From: Phycisphaerales bacterium
Lineage (GTDB): Bacteria; Planctomycetota; Phycisphaerae; Phycisphaerales; UBA1924
DNA: 64,000 nt
Assembly: GCA_040221175.1 (NCBI GenBank)
Contig: JAVJVK010000004.1
Location: 186,001 to 250,000 of the forward strand
Reading direction: 5' to 3'
In this document: positions 49,971 through 58,430 of the stretch, piece by piece
Layout: each line of letters begins with the position of its first letter
Position numbering within the stretch: position 1 is the first letter of the stretch
Program-made: the position numbers and the translations under genes
The notes under the pieces: model-generated
The model's database searches: none
What the model saw: the letters and a program-made list of their open reading frames with translations, nothing else
Told to the model about the DNA's origin: nothing

Positions 49971-50677
49971 CAGGCGGCCTCCCCTTCACTCGTCTTGGCC
50001 TGGGCGGCGTCGCGGCCGCGGGGCTCGAGCTTGGCGTCCTTGCCCGTCTGCGTGTGCGGACCGGCCAGGAAGGCTTCAAGTTCGCTCTTCTCGATGATCA
50101 CGTAGCGGCTGTTGAGCAGGTTCCAGGCCGTGAGCTGATCGCTGCGGCACATGGTGATGTCGTCGATGTTGCGAGCGCTCAGGCGGGCATCAACGGCGCC
50201 CTCGGACAAGGCCAGCAGCACCGTGCGATCGATCTTGAGCGCCTTGAGCAGGTCGGCCATCGCCTTGGTCGAAGGCTTGTCGAAGCTCAGGCTGTCGACG
50301 ATCCGCACCTCGTTGTCCACCAGCTTGGCCAGCAGGGCGTTGAGATTGGCCTTGCGACGCATCTTTTTGGGCATTGACAGGTGGTAGTCCTCGCGGGTGC
50401 GACGCTTTTCGTGCGCGTGGCCACCCTTGCGGAACTGCGGGGCCTTCTTGTTGCCGTGGCGTGCACGACCCGTGCCCTTCTGCTTGTAGATCTTGCGCGT
50501 CGAGCCGGCGACATCGCCGCGGCCCTTCGTGCGGGCAGAGCCCTGACGCAGGTTAGCGTGGTAGCAGACGTAGGCCTGCTTGATCAACTGAGGGTTCAGG
50601 GAACCGCCCAGGATGGCTTCGTCGATCGACATCGAGCCGACCGAATCGCCTTGCATGTTGTAGACCGGCACATCCAT
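49970..50677 (-). CDS. rplD: Ribosomal protein uL4
   Basis: A 235-residue large-subunit assembly protein. VCYHANLRQGSARTKGRGDV, STRKIYKQKGTGRARHGNKK and PQFRKGGHAHEKRRTREDY form the tunnel-lining loop. The C-terminal extension (HTQTGKDAKLEPRGRDAAQA and on) is longer than usual. In E. coli, L4 represses its own operon through the S10 leader. Here rplD is preceded by an unusual 283-bp gap after rplC. Confidence 0.96.
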   Translation of the reverse strand: MDVPVYNMQGDSVGSMSIDEAILGGSLNPQLIKQAYVCYHANLRQGSARTKGRGDVAGSTRKIYKQKGTGRARHGNKKAPQFRKGGHAHEKRRTREDYHLSMPKKMRRKANLNALLAKLVDNEVRIVDSLSFDKPSTKAMADLLKALKIDRTVLLALSEGAVDARLSARNIDDITMCRSDQLTAWNLLNSRYVIIEKSELEAFLAGPHTQTGKDAKLEPRGRDAAQAKTSEGEAA

Positions 50678-50960
50678 CGTGCTCGCTCCTGACGCCTGTG
50701 CGACCCTCTTGAAAACCGAGGAGGAGTCGCCTGCCGCACCGGCCCACTCCTGTTGGGAGTCTTGCTCCCCACCTGGCCGACGCAGCCAGGCGGGAATGGG
50801 CTCGGATCAGACTCGGCCGTCTGTTCCACGGGGCCTTGCCGAACGAGCGAGGCCCCAACCTGTTTGTCCATACCCGGCGGTTTCGCTTGGTGCGACCTTC
50901 CGGGCCGCCCCATCGCCGTCGTTTCCCGACGAAAGGGCGTCCATCATTCCGCGTGCCCCA
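50678..50960 (-). other. Long leader-like gap before rplD
   Basis: These 283 bp separate rplC from rplD, whereas other gaps upstream of rpsK are mostly below 110 bp. No ORF of credible composition is present. Several inverted repeats are visible, such as CTGGC...GCCAG near 50775-50795 and ACTCC...GGAGT near 50746-50761. I see no clean terminator. It may hold an internal promoter or an RNA element for ribosomal protein feedback. Confidence 0.4.
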
Positions 50961-51662
50961 TCAGCCTGAAGCGGCCTGCTGGGCGGCGGCCTTGCTCGGC
51001 CGCAGTCGAATCGCCGGACGAATGTGGACCACACCGCCATTGGCGCCAGGCACGGGGCCCTTCACCAGCAGCAGGTTACGGTCCGCCTCGACCCGAACAA
51101 CGTCGAGGTTGCGAACGGTGACGCGCTCGTTGCCCATCTGGCCGTTCATCTTCTTGCCCTTCTTGATCCGGCCGCTCATACCAGCGTTATTGGCATGGCC
51201 GCCGATCGAGCCGGGCGAACGGTGCTTGCGCTCCACGCCGTGGGTGGCGCGCATGCCCTTGAAGTTGTGCCGCTTCATGGTGCCGGCAAAGCCCTTGCCC
51301 TTGCTGGTGCCCGACACGTCCACGAACTTGTAGTTCTGGAAGTGGTCGACCGTGATGGTCTGGCCCAGCTCGAACTCGCCGGCCTCGGCCTCGTCCATGC
51401 GGTATTCCACGTGGACGGCCTTGGGACCGGTTCCGGCCTTGTTGTCGTGGCCCATGATCTGGAAGGTCGAACGGCGGGGGCGGGCGTCTTGGCCACCGAT
51501 CTGGATGGCCGAATAGCCATCACGCTCGGGGGTGCGCACCTGGGTGACCACCGCGGGCTCCACCTCGATCGCCGTCACGGGAATGGACACGCCGTCCTGA
51601 TAGACGCGCGTCATGCCGATCTTGCGACCGATGAGCCCCAGCTTGTCGTTTCCGCCTGCCAT
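50961..51662 (-). CDS. rplC: Ribosomal protein uL3
   Basis: A 233-residue large-subunit assembly protein. GLIGRKIGMTRVYQDGVSIP starts it, and the KGKGFAGTMKRHNFKGMRAT motif and MSGRIKKGKKMNGQMGNERV are diagnostic; the methylated Gln region is ordinary. Normal length plus a short basic tail. The ATG at 51662 has AAGGTGG upstream. Confidence 0.96.
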   Translation of the reverse strand: MAGGNDKLGLIGRKIGMTRVYQDGVSIPVTAIEVEPAVVTQVRTPERDGYSAIQIGGQDARPRRSTFQIMGHDNKAGTGPKAVHVEYRMDEAEAGEFELGQTITVDHFQNYKFVDVSGTSKGKGFAGTMKRHNFKGMRATHGVERKHRSPGSIGGHANNAGMSGRIKKGKKMNGQMGNERVTVRNLDVVRVEADRNLLLVKGPVPGANGGVVHIRPAIRLRPSKAAAQQAASG

Positions 51663-51754
51663 GGTCTGTTCCACCTTGCTTCATGGCTCTCGGAGTGCCC
51701 GGGCCAGAGGAAGCGATGATTCCCGTCTGATGCTGACGCCTGCGAACGGGTCCG

Positions 51755-52063
51755 TCAGGCCTTGATCTTCACGAACACGCCCGCGGGCACCACCAGCCGA
51801 TTCAACGCCTCGACCGTGCGGGCGTTGGGCTCGTGGATGTCGATGATCCGCTTATGCGTGCGGATCTCGAACTGCTCGCGGCTCTTTTTGTCAATGAACG
51901 GACCACGGAGAACCGTGTACCGCTCGATGCGAGTCGGCAGGGGGACCGGACCGGCTACGCGAGCATTGGTCCGCTTGGCGTGGTCCACGATCTCCCGAGC
52001 CGAAGCATCGAGGGCGATGTGGTCGTACGCTTCCATCCGAATTCGAATGCGACCGCCTTGCAT
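51755..52063 (-). CDS. rpsJ: Ribosomal protein uS10
   Basis: A 102-residue small-subunit protein and first gene of the superoperon; in E. coli it also acts as NusE in antitermination. [39 protein letters not shown] and [20 protein letters not shown] are diagnostic. The ATG at 52063 is preceded by AGGAGG at about 11 nt. A promoter-like element lies about 110 bp upstream. Confidence 0.96.
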   Translation of the reverse strand: MQGGRIRIRMEAYDHIALDASAREIVDHAKRTNARVAGPVPLPTRIERYTVLRGPFIDKKSREQFEIRTHKRIIDIHEPNARTVEALNRLVVPAGVFVKIKA

Positions 52064-52174
52064 GAGCCGGCCAACCTCCTGCCTGCTGGGTTTCGCGTCA
52101 ACCGTCCGGCAACCCCGAACGGCACTGACCCGCACCAGAAGGGGCCGCAGCCCCCCGCCACCGGCGCGGAGAGA

Positions 52175-52202
52175 AGGATAGATCGTCGCGGATCCCCGTC
52201 AA
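52175..52202 (-). promoter_or_regulatory. Promoter of the ribosomal superoperon
   Basis: On the minus strand, -35 TTGACG (52197-52202), a 16-bp spacer and -10 TATCCT (52175-52180), giving a leader of about 105 nt before rpsJ. The hexamers and spacing match the tRNA-Thr/tuf promoter. The rest of the 242-bp divergent gap shows nothing further. Confidence 0.55.
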
Positions 52203-52305
52203 CTGCCCAGCGACAGGAATGTGAAGATCGGGCGATCTTGCCACGTATCCTATCCTTTAAGACAGAGACGCCACGCAGCGACGCGTTCGACCCAAGGAGG
52301 GGCGC

Positions 52306-53784
52306 ATGACTTGTCCGGCACCGGCCCGATTGATCAGATTCGCCCTGCTCACGCTGTCGCTTGCGGCCGCGTTTGCACTGCAGTGCCGGGCTTGGGGGCA
52401 ACAAAGCGGGCCCTCGAGCATCATCATGTCGAACGACCCGGTGGCCCTGGACCCGGTCGGTCTGGAGATCCAGATCCCAGAAGATGCCACGGCGTTTCGC
52501 GCTGATCGCGGGGATATACCTACGATCGAGGTCAGCCCCACCCTGGGCCACTGGTTCCTGCTCGTCCAGGCTCCGCAGCGCCGCGCCGCCCGGCCGAGCG
52601 ACGCCCAGACGCAGGTCGGCGGGAATCTCCGGGTCGACGACCTGACCGATCGCGTGCTCGACAACCTCATGGGCAGCTATCGGGTGGATCAGACTGGCAC
52701 CGAGACCATCGAGAGCCGGGCCCGGGTGCTACTCCGCGAAACCGGCCTGACGGTCGCGGGGCGGCCCGCTTCGAGGTTCTACGTGGCGTTTCCCGAAGCA
52801 GACCGCGAGCGCGTTCGGATGTACACGCTCGTCGACGCGGGCGCCGGTCAGATGGTGAGCTTCGACCTCATGTGCGACCCGCGCGACGAGCGTGAGGCCC
52901 GTATGGCCTATCTGGCGGTGCTCGCCAGCGCCCAGTTTTCGGGCAACACCGAAATTGCCGCGGCGCGGGCCGTCGCCCTCGAAACGACCGAGGCGCTCAT
53001 CGGCTCGCTGACCGAAGCGGACTACCTCGAGGCACTTGACCAGATCGACGGCCGCTGGGATCGGCTGAGCGATGCCTCCGGGACGGGCCTGGAAATGGAC
53101 GACACCGAGCGGGGCTATCGGCGCATCCGTACCTGGAAGGGGCATCGAGGCGAGATCAATCCCGAACGCAGCAGGGAGTCCTGGTCGCAGGAAGAGCAGG
53201 AAGAGGGCTATCTCGTCCGCATGGATGGTCGGATGATCGAACGAACCCTTGGCGGCACGTGGAACATCATCGACACTCGAATCATCTGCTTCATGAGCCC
53301 GGATCGGAGCAAGGAGGCCTGGACCGCCTCGACGACCTTCCGCCAGGGAGAGCAGAAGCCCATCGTGAACACCGAATTCGGCGTTCGCGTGGGCGAAGAA
53401 ATGCGGGTCGCCCGCCGCGGCATCACTTCGAACACCTTCCAGCCGGCCGTGCCGCCCCGCGGGTACGTGAACCAGGTGGAGTTCTATCTGTTGCCCCAGT
53501 TGCTCATCGGACAAGGCGCCAAGGCGAGCTATGGCGTGTATGCATACGCCAGCGGTGACACGAGCGTCCGCTACCGCCAGTTCGACCTCGAGGAGGGCGC
53601 CGGCGCCGCGTCGTGGCAACTGAGCACCGAACTGGGCGACGAGGCAAGATCCGTCTCGCTGTACGACGAAAACGCCGAGTTCCTTGGCAGCGACCGAGGC
53701 GATGGATCGCAGTGGACGCCCTCGAGCCAGCGTGACCTGCTGGATCTGTGGCAACGCAAGGGCCTGCCGACGAGCACTCGATGA
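52306..53784 (+). CDS. Exported protein of unknown function
   Basis: A 492-residue protein with a signal peptide (LIRFALLTLSLAAAFALQCRA). The middle has a beta-rich repetitive character: GLEIQIPEDATAFRADRGDI, LTVAGRPASRFYVAFPEA, RMYTLVDAGAGQMVSFDLMC. The C-terminal half includes WEASTTFRQGE-like strands (WTASTTFRQGEQKPIVNTEF), similar to surface proteins of the phylum. AAGGAGG lies 7 nt before the ATG. It precedes ruvB by 68 bp and is divergent from rpsJ. I do not recognise the family. Confidence 0.65.
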   Translation: MTCPAPARLIRFALLTLSLAAAFALQCRAWGQQSGPSSIIMSNDPVALDPVGLEIQIPEDATAFRADRGDIPTIEVSPTLGHWFLLVQAPQRRAARPSDAQTQVGGNLRVDDLTDRVLDNLMGSYRVDQTGTETIESRARVLLRETGLTVAGRPASRFYVAFPEADRERVRMYTLVDAGAGQMVSFDLMCDPRDEREARMAYLAVLASAQFSGNTEIAAARAVALETTEALIGSLTEADYLEALDQIDGRWDRLSDASGTGLEMDDTERGYRRIRTWKGHRGEINPERSRESWSQEEQEEGYLVRMDGRMIERTLGGTWNIIDTRIICFMSPDRSKEAWTASTTFRQGEQKPIVNTEFGVRVGEEMRVARRGITSNTFQPAVPPRGYVNQVEFYLLPQLLIGQGAKASYGVYAYASGDTSVRYRQFDLEEGAGAASWQLSTELGDEARSVSLYDENAEFLGSDRGDGSQWTPSSQRDLLDLWQRKGLPTSTR

Positions 53785-53852
53785 CGGTCGCCCCGAGCGA
53801 CCGAACGAACCTATAACTCACGCATTGCACACTTCCGGGCAAGGAGTCGCCC

Positions 53853-54905
53853 ATGGCCCTGGATCGCGTCATCGCCCCCACCGCCACGGACACCGCCGAC
53901 GAGCACGCCGGCTGGGCGCTTCGCCCCCAGCGGTTGGCCGAGTACGTCGGGCAGCGTGACACGCTCGAGCGGCTCGCCATCGCGGTGCAGGCAGCCCGCG
54001 GCCGCGGCGAGTCACTCGACCACGTGCTGCTGCACGGCCCGCCCGGGCTGGGCAAGACCACCCTGGCCCACGTCATTGCTGCCGAGATGGGGACGAAGGT
54101 GCACGTCACCAGCGGACCGGCGCTGTCCCGCGGCACGGACCTGGTGGCAGCGCTGACGCGGCTGGAGTCGGGCGACGTGTTGTTCATCGATGAGATCCAC
54201 CGCACGCCGGCGGCTGTCGAAGAGTTCGTCTACCCAGCCATGGAGGATTTTCGGGTCGATGTCACGCTCGATGCCGGCCTCAATGCTCGGACGGTGCAGA
54301 TCAAATGCAAGCCATTCACGCTGATCGGCGCCACCACGCGGGCCGGCCTCCTGAGCGCTCCGCTGCGCAGCCGCTTCGGCCTGATTCATCACCTGCGGTT
54401 TTATGAAGTCGCCGAACTGGCAGCCATCGTGGAACGCAGCGCGGGCCTGCTGGGACTGAAGATCGAAGCGTCCGCCATCGATGCGATCGCCCGCCGCAGC
54501 CGCGGAACTCCCCGCATCGCCAATCGCCTGCTTCGCCGCGTACGAGACTTTGCATCGGTTCGTGCCGATGGCACCGCGACGGCCGCGACCGTCGACGAGG
54601 CGCTGTCGCTCGAGGGCGTCGACGCGCTCGGCCTGGACGAACTGGACCGCGGCTACCTCCGGACCATCGGCACGACCTACAAGGGCGGACCGGTCGGCCT
54701 GGAGGCACTCGCCGCCACGATGAACGAGGACCCGGGTACGCTGGAGGACATGGTCGAGCCCTTCCTCCTGAAATTGGGCTTCGTCGCCCGCCACCGGCGC
54801 GGCCGGGAGCTGACCGAAGCCGGCGCCTCACACGTGGGCGTCGACGCCCCGGTCAAGCCGGCCACGGACGCTTCACCGCTCTTTGACGACGAGCGGAGCG
54901 CGTGA
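53853..54905 (+). CDS. ruvB: Holliday junction helicase RuvB
   Basis: A 350-residue AAA+ motor that drives branch migration with RuvA. Walker A is GPPGLGKTT (62-70), Walker B LFIDEIH (110-116), and the sensor/arginine-finger region GATTRAGLLSAPLRSRFG is intact. The C-terminal winged-helix domain is present (LDELDRGYLRTIGTTYKGGP, PFLLKLGFVARHRRGRELT). GCAAGGAG precedes the ATG. ruvA and ruvC are not adjacent, which is common. tRNA-Gly follows by 36 bp. Confidence 0.96.
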   Translation: MALDRVIAPTATDTADEHAGWALRPQRLAEYVGQRDTLERLAIAVQAARGRGESLDHVLLHGPPGLGKTTLAHVIAAEMGTKVHVTSGPALSRGTDLVAALTRLESGDVLFIDEIHRTPAAVEEFVYPAMEDFRVDVTLDAGLNARTVQIKCKPFTLIGATTRAGLLSAPLRSRFGLIHHLRFYEVAELAAIVERSAGLLGLKIEASAIDAIARRSRGTPRIANRLLRRVRDFASVRADGTATAATVDEALSLEGVDALGLDELDRGYLRTIGTTYKGGPVGLEALAATMNEDPGTLEDMVEPFLLKLGFVARHRRGRELTEAGASHVGVDAPVKPATDASPLFDDERSA

Positions 54906-54941
54906 CGGGCGGGATCCAGGCATAGAATCGTCGCACCGCTG

Positions 54942-55013
54942 GCGGGTGTAGTTCAGTGGTAGAACGTCAGCTTCCCAAGCTGAATGTCGCCGGTTCGAGT
55001 CCGGTCACCCGCT
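54942..55013 (+). tRNA. tRNA-Gly (anticodon CCC)
   Basis: Acceptor GCGGGTG/CACCCGC, D arm GTTC...GAAC, anticodon stem TCAGC/GCTGA with loop TTCCCAA (anticodon CCC), T arm GCCGG TTCGAGT CCGGT. CCA is not encoded. Convergent with nagZ, 44 bp away. Confidence 0.95.
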
Positions 55014-55057
55014 TTCCCCTCCATATCCCTGGATGCGAAGTTCGCGGGGTCGTCGGC

Positions 55058-56074
55058 TTATGCCAGCGACCGGACGCGTTCACGCGACAACCTCGATCGG
55101 GCAGTGAGCCCGTCGATTTTCGGGTACACGCTTTCCATCGCTTTGACGACGTCCGGGGCATACTCGCCCCTGGCCGAGTTGCAAGCGTGCACGAGCACGT
55201 CGGCGCCGGCCTCCACGCCCAGTCGGATCGTCTCCTCGAGCGACCAACGTGCTCGCACGCCCTCCATGTCAAGCGCATCGGTAAACACCGGACCGGCAAA
55301 CCCGAGCTCCTCGCGGAGCAGCCCGGTCGTCACCGCGTACGACAACGAAGCCGGAAGGTCCGCATCGATGGCGTCCAGCAAGAGGTGCCCCGTCATCACG
55401 CCCACACGCTCATCCGTCAGCAAGCGGTAGGGTGCCAACTCGCGTTGGCGCTCCCAACTCCGCGAGATATCGACCAAGTTGTGATGCGAGTCGAGAGACG
55501 CTGACCCATGCCCGGGGAAGTGCTTAAGCACGCAACGCACCTCATGCTCCTGGTGCGCTCGAATGACACGCTTTGCACACGCCACGACCTCATCGGGATC
55601 AATCGAGAAAGACCTGCCGAGCGCCCCGATGACCGGCGACGCGGGATCGACGTTCACATCAACGCACGGTACGAAGTTGAGGTCGATGCCTACACCGCGG
55701 AGCGCGCCCGCCATCGTGAGCGATTGCGATTCCTGCTCGTTCACCGTCAGAGATGCGAACTCTCGCGGCGAGGGCCAGCTCGCGAAACCGTGCGCATGCG
55801 AAAGTCGCTGCACACGGCCACCCTCCTGGTCGATCGCAACCAGTACATCGTCGCCAAGTCGCGATCGCACGTAATTGGTGAGCATCCGGAGTTGCCCGGG
55901 CGATCGCACGTTTCGTTGACCTCCAGTGGCGAGATCGCGATCGAACAGGATCACCATCCGCACGCCCGCATGGGCGCAGGCATTGAGATCTTCCTCCAGC
56001 CCCGGTTCGCCCGGTGTTGCGCCGCGGATGCCCAGCATCATCATCGAGCCGACGTCGCGTAGCGCCGCGTTCAT
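55058..56074 (-). CDS. nagZ: GH3 beta-N-acetylglucosaminidase NagZ
   Basis: A 338-residue cytoplasmic-type glycosidase that splits GlcNAc from anhydroMurNAc products of peptidoglycan turnover. GH3 signatures are present: AIDQEGGRVQRL (80-91), KHFPGHG (184-190), the acid/base region DSHHNLVD with His197, and the nucleophile Asp266 in FTDALDMEGV. There is no signal peptide. The ATG overlaps the symporter stop (ATGA), making it the last gene of the anmK-murQ-symporter-nagZ operon. Convergent with tRNA-Gly. Confidence 0.92.
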   Translation of the reverse strand: MNAALRDVGSMMMLGIRGATPGEPGLEEDLNACAHAGVRMVILFDRDLATGGQRNVRSPGQLRMLTNYVRSRLGDDVLVAIDQEGGRVQRLSHAHGFASWPSPREFASLTVNEQESQSLTMAGALRGVGIDLNFVPCVDVNVDPASPVIGALGRSFSIDPDEVVACAKRVIRAHQEHEVRCVLKHFPGHGSASLDSHHNLVDISRSWERQRELAPYRLLTDERVGVMTGHLLLDAIDADLPASLSYAVTTGLLREELGFAGPVFTDALDMEGVRARWSLEETIRLGVEAGADVLVHACNSARGEYAPDVVKAMESVYPKIDGLTARSRLSRERVRSLA

Positions 56075-57522
56075 CGCTGCGGGCCCTTGATGAGCGAACA
56101 GACCACGAGACTCACGAGGAATCCGCCGAGCATGCGCCAGCCCAGCGACGGAGCCGGATCGACCACGAACTGCAGCACCGCGACGGTGCCCGCCCCACAA
56201 ATCAACGCGTATATGACCGTCAGAGCGCTCCCGCGGCCAAGCAGCAGCGTCGATACGAACACGCCCAGCAGCCCCGCGTAGGCGTAGATCATCACGCCCA
56301 GGGCGAAGGGAATCAGCCCTTCGCCCTTTCCGCCCTCGGCGAGCACGAAGACACACGCCATTATGATCAACGCCGAGCCGCAGAGCGCGTTGACGATTCG
56401 GGCGGTGCGAGCGCCGGGGTCGTTCTTGCCAAACCCCAGATCGACGACCACCGAGCTCGACATCGCGTTGAGCGCCGAATCGGTGCTGCTCATCGCGGCG
56501 GCGAACAGACCGGCGACCAGCAGCCCCCGTAGTCCCGTCGGGAGATCGTCGAGGATGAACGCGAGGTACACCCCGCGTGTATCGCCCTCCACCACCGCGC
56601 CGCCCGAGGCGTCGCGCACGAACAGCAGCAGCCCCACGCATAGGAACAGCCCGACGACGAGCGTCCCAAGCAGGCTCGACGCGATGAGCGACCACGCCGC
56701 CCGGGGCGCGCTCCGCGAAGTCAGGAGCCGTTGCGCGAGATCCTGGTCGGTGCCAAATGCCGCGGCGTTGAAGAGCGTCAGCCCCAGCAACACCGCCCAC
56801 AGCGTAAAGGGAGAACCGAGATCCCACGACAGGTCGATCAGCACGAGCTTATCGCCCGTCGGGTCAGCGTCGGCAATCGCCCCGGGCAGGTCGCTCGGCA
56901 CGACGCCGATCTGCCCCACGAGAACCCAGATGCTCGCGACCACCGCGACGACCATCACCAGGGCCTGCAGCGCGTCCGTCCAGATGACGGCCTTGATTCC
57001 GCCCCAAGACGTATAGATTAATGCCAGTGCTCCCAGGGCCACGACGCTCGCCAGCAGGTGACCGATCGCCAAGTCGCCGAACACGATGAGGCTGCACGGC
57101 ACCGCCGCGATATAGAGCCGCGAACCGCTCGCGAGCAGGCGTCCGAGCAGGAACGCCGCGGCACAGGATTTCTGTGCGAGTACCCCGTGCCGTGCGCCGA
57201 TGGGCTCGTACACCGTCGTCGCTCGCGCCGCGTAGAACTTTGGCAGGAACAGCCACGCCACCAGCACCGCCCCGAGCACCGACGCGATCGATGCGGAGAG
57301 GTATGTCAGGTTCGACGCGTACGACTGCTGCGGCCCGCCGATGAATGTGGCGCCCGAGACCGACGTGGCGACGACCGAAACTGCGATCGCCCACGCCGGC
57401 ACCCGCCGATCGCCCGTGTATAGCGCCTCGGCGCTTCGCACCCGCCGGGCCGCGAGCCAGCCGATCGCCAGTACCGCCAGGGCGTACGCCGCGAAGACAA
57501 CGAAGTCGAAGGCCGTTAGCAC
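56071..57522 (-). CDS. SSS-family sodium:solute symporter
   Basis: A 483-residue transporter with about 13 membrane segments of the sodium:solute symporter family (NanT/SGLT-like). Visible motifs are the N-terminal segment FAAYALAVLAIGWLAARR, the sodium-site region VSGATFIGGPQQSY, and MSSTDSALNAMSSSVVVDL in TM8, typical of the family. The start GTG at 57520-57522 overlaps the murQ stop and has GGGAGG just upstream; a TTG at 57534 is also possible. Between murQ and nagZ its substrate is probably an amino sugar or muramic-acid derivative; this is inference from context. Confidence 0.88.
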   Translation of the reverse strand: MLTAFDFVVFAAYALAVLAIGWLAARRVRSAEALYTGDRRVPAWAIAVSVVATSVSGATFIGGPQQSYASNLTYLSASIASVLGAVLVAWLFLPKFYAARATTVYEPIGARHGVLAQKSCAAAFLLGRLLASGSRLYIAAVPCSLIVFGDLAIGHLLASVVALGALALIYTSWGGIKAVIWTDALQALVMVVAVVASIWVLVGQIGVVPSDLPGAIADADPTGDKLVLIDLSWDLGSPFTLWAVLLGLTLFNAAAFGTDQDLAQRLLTSRSAPRAAWSLIASSLLGTLVVGLFLCVGLLLFVRDASGGAVVEGDTRGVYLAFILDDLPTGLRGLLVAGLFAAAMSSTDSALNAMSSSVVVDLGFGKNDPGARTARIVNALCGSALIIMACVFVLAEGGKGEGLIPFALGVMIYAYAGLLGVFVSTLLLGRGSALTVIYALICGAGTVAVLQFVVDPAPSLGWRMLGGFLVSLVVCSLIKGPQR

Positions 57523-58430
57523 GACGCCTCCCAATCCAGCGCACTCCGCAGGCTTCCGCCCGATGCCTCGAGCATCGCCTCCGCGTCGTCTCTCGAAATG
57601 CGCCGCGAGCGCATAACCACCGCCGTCTTCACGTGCCCACCGGCCTCGTCGAGCAGCACGAGGGCCTCTTCGCGCGATCCACCGACCAGACGTACCACGA
57701 TCCGTGCCGCCCGGTCACGAAGCTTGTCGTTCTTGGCGCTCACGTCCACCATGAGCCCGTCGTGCACCTTGCCCAGACGCACCATCAGGGCGGTCGAGAT
57801 CATGTTGAGCACGAGCTTCGTCGCGGTCCCAGCCTTCAGCCGCGTCGAACCCGCCAGCACCTCAGGCCCCGTGTGGATACGGATCACGTGATCCGCGGCA
57901 TGATCTTCCGGAAGGCTTCCGCACGTCACCAGAGCCGTCAGTGCACCCCGCGAGCGCGCTATGTGCAGCGCCCCAAGCGGGTAGGGCGTGGTTCCGCCCG
58001 CAGTCAGCCCCACAACGGTATCGAGCCGGCTCAGGTTGAGCCGATCCAACTCGTCCTGGGCGCCCTGCGGATCGTCTTCGAGCGACTCGCTCGAACGACG
58101 TAGAGCGGCATCGCCGCCGGCGATGATCCCAATGACGCGAGACGGGTCCACCAGGAAGGTCGGCGGGCACTCCGAGGCATCCAGTACGCCGAGGCGACCC
58201 GACGTTCCGGCTCCAACATAAATCAGGCGCCCGCCCGCCCGGAACCTCGGCACGACCTCCTCCACCAACGCGGCGATGCGCTCGGTCTCGGCGCGCACCG
58301 CACGAGCCGCGCGTTCATCCTCTTCGGACATCAACGCCAGCAACTCCGAGGTCGGCAGCGCATCCAGACCATCGCTTCGCGGATGCACGCCCTCCGTGGG
58401 CACGTCCGAACGATCCGGCGGCGCCTTCAT
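57516..58430 (-). CDS. murQ: N-acetylmuramic acid 6-phosphate etherase
   Basis: A 304-residue cytoplasmic SIS-domain lyase that splits the lactyl ether of MurNAc-6-phosphate to GlcNAc-6-phosphate and lactate. The family motif GAGTSGRLGVLDASECPP (73-90) with the catalytic Glu87 is present, and the second acid is in SESLEDDPQGAQ. VGLTAGGTTPYPLGAL and KAGTATKLVLNMISTALMVR are typical. The ATG overlaps the anmK stop (ATGA), so it is coupled. Confidence 0.95.
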   Translation of the reverse strand: MKAPPDRSDVPTEGVHPRSDGLDALPTSELLALMSEEDERAARAVRAETERIAALVEEVVPRFRAGGRLIYVGAGTSGRLGVLDASECPPTFLVDPSRVIGIIAGGDAALRRSSESLEDDPQGAQDELDRLNLSRLDTVVGLTAGGTTPYPLGALHIARSRGALTALVTCGSLPEDHAADHVIRIHTGPEVLAGSTRLKAGTATKLVLNMISTALMVRLGKVHDGLMVDVSAKNDKLRDRAARIVVRLVGGSREEALVLLDEAGGHVKTAVVMRSRRISRDDAEAMLEASGGSLRSALDWEASC

